Origin: Ruegeria denitrificans
GTDB lineage: Bacteria; Pseudomonadota; Alphaproteobacteria; Rhodobacterales; Rhodobacteraceae
Assembly (NCBI RefSeq): GCF_001458295.1
Contig: NZ_CYUD01000001.1
Span: 62,001 to 126,000 of the forward strand
Length of the DNA: 64,000 nucleotides
Direction of reading: 5' to 3'
The position numbers were made by a program, and so were the translations under genes. Below the pieces are notes generated by a model, which had not been told where the DNA came from, did not search any database, and saw only the letters and a list, made by a program, of their open reading frames with translations. Below are positions 63,306-64,000 of the stretch, piece by piece. The number at the start of each line of letters is the position of its first letter. The stretch's first letter is position 1.

Positions 63306-64000
63306 TCAAATCCGCCTTTGCCCAGCACTTCCGCGGGCAGCCGGAACGGTGACGACCGGGTAGAATGGACGTCCCCAGTCGTCTTCAGGATTGTCCATCA
63401 TGATATCAAGCATGACAGGCAGCAATGTTTGAAGAATTTGGGCGCCGTCTCTGACTTGCTGGCGATTGACCTTGCTGTTCCATGTCGTTCCGCCGTGCAT
63501 CATCTGGCAGCGCAGCATGTACAGGCGATCGAAAACTTCCCGCAAAACGTATGCGGTGTCTTTGTCGGCCATAGAACGCACAAACCGTTCCGCTGAACTT
63601 TTGAATCGTTTGGCCCAATTCTCGTTCCCTGGGATGCCATTCTGGTTCAGCCAGAACGGCCGGTACACGAAACGGTTTTCCATAAGAGTTGCTATAGGCC
63701 CGCGAAAACGATCCCAAACAGCCGTATACAGCCGGCCGTCTGCGTCCCGCTCAACGAGACGGTCGATCAGATCGATAAATTGCTGACGCTCTCCAAGAGA
63801 GCGCTCCGCGTCGCCTTCGGCTTCGCCCGCGTACGCAGAGTTGAACGCGATCCATAGGAATATGAAGGCCGCGTCGTAGTCTTGTTTTTCCTTCTCGGCC
63901 CGGCCCACCCAGCTAATGGCGCGGTGGATTCGAAGGCCAATGTCTTCTGGGAAGCCTTCACGCAGATGCCTTTGCTTCTGTTTTAGTTCGTCATGAGAAA
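63306..64000 (-). CDS. HEPN-domain protein with Rx4H motif (5' end outside the window)
   Basis: The frame stays open to the window edge, so the true N-terminus lies beyond 64000; at least 231 residues are visible. Helical segments SWVGRAEKEKQDYDAAFIF and LWIAFNSAYAG are typical of the HEPN fold. The catalytic pattern of HEPN RNases is present as RCQMMH (Arg-x4-His), followed by GGTTWNSKVNRQQVRDGA. HEPN proteins with this motif often act as toxins or antiviral RNases. It is the first visible gene of the AddB-AddA-unknown-sacsin operon and may be its effector. Whether more genes precede it is not known. Confidence 0.8.
   Translation of the reverse strand, partial: SHDELKQKQRHLREGFPEDIGLRIHRAISWVGRAEKEKQDYDAAFIFLWIAFNSAYAGEAEGDAERSLGERQQFIDLIDRLVERDADGRLYTAVWDRFRGPIATLMENRFVYRPFWLNQNGIPGNENWAKRFKSSAERFVRSMADKDTAYVLREVFDRLYMLRCQMMHGGTTWNSKVNRQQVRDGAQILQTLLPVMLDIMMDNPEDDWGRPFYPVVTVPAARGSAGQRRI

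Noticed and set aside
1..64000. CRISPR array
   Set aside because: No regularly spaced direct repeats of suitable length were seen.

Overview
The window looks like an accessory-rich stretch of an alphaproteobacterial genome, most likely Rhodobacterales (Roseobacter-like). The reasons are a DUF1127 protein, the DUF3489/DUF2924/serine-recombinase cassette common in that class, ParB-methylase/DUF5681/terminase triplets, IS6, IS110, IS3 and IS5 remnants of types frequent there, and a marine-style Na+-pumping NADH dehydrogenase. No rRNA, tRNA or CRISPR array was seen. All family calls come from reading motifs; no database search was run.

Layout: (1) 1-3.65 kb, a complete methylase-DUF5681-terminase triplet. 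(2) 3.9-9.1 kb, a LysR regulator divergent from DsrE and rhodanese genes, a DUF1127 gene, then a scrapyard: an alpha/beta-hydrolase tail joined to a truncated terminase, an IS110 tail and an IS6 tail, followed by a DUF1622 membrane protein. (3) 9.4-19.3 kb, nqrABCDEF, a small Cys-rich protein, a CBS-pair protein, a membrane-anchored hexaheme cytochrome, a pentaheme NrfA-type nitrite reductase and ApbE. Together these suggest a route from NADH through a Na+ pump and quinol to periplasmic multihaem reductases, with ApbE attaching the covalent FMN. (4) 19.5-23 kb, a small winged-helix-like protein, an SDR, a membrane protein, a decayed SDR and a decayed IS6 element. (5) 23.2-38.2 kb, a visibly more AT-rich block: RND efflux pair, MFS exporter, patatin lipoprotein, a stop-interrupted paralogue of the winged-helix-like gene, GltS, a K+-channel-like protein, a BamA-type barrel and a dCache-adenylate cyclase. 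It is bounded by IS6 remnants. (6) 38.7-41.2 kb, a tannase-family esterase and an orphan adaptor protein.

(7) 41.5-50.9 kb, a mobile module: DUF3489, DUF2924 and a large serine recombinase in an overlapping operon, then a second methylase-DUF5681-terminase triplet, DUF6508, two coiled-coil/membrane proteins and a secreted SNase-like nuclease. No capsid, portal or tail gene is visible. (8) 51.2-64 kb, a tight minus-strand operon running off the right edge: a HEPN-domain protein with an Rx4H motif, an AddB-like PD-(D/E)XK protein, an AddA/UvrD-like helicase-nuclease, a 153-residue protein of unknown family and a 1776-residue sacsin-like GHKL ATPase ending in a DUF3883/PD-(D/E)XK-like domain. 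This operon is the best candidate here for an undescribed system, probably a nucleic-acid-sensing or anti-phage defence complex.
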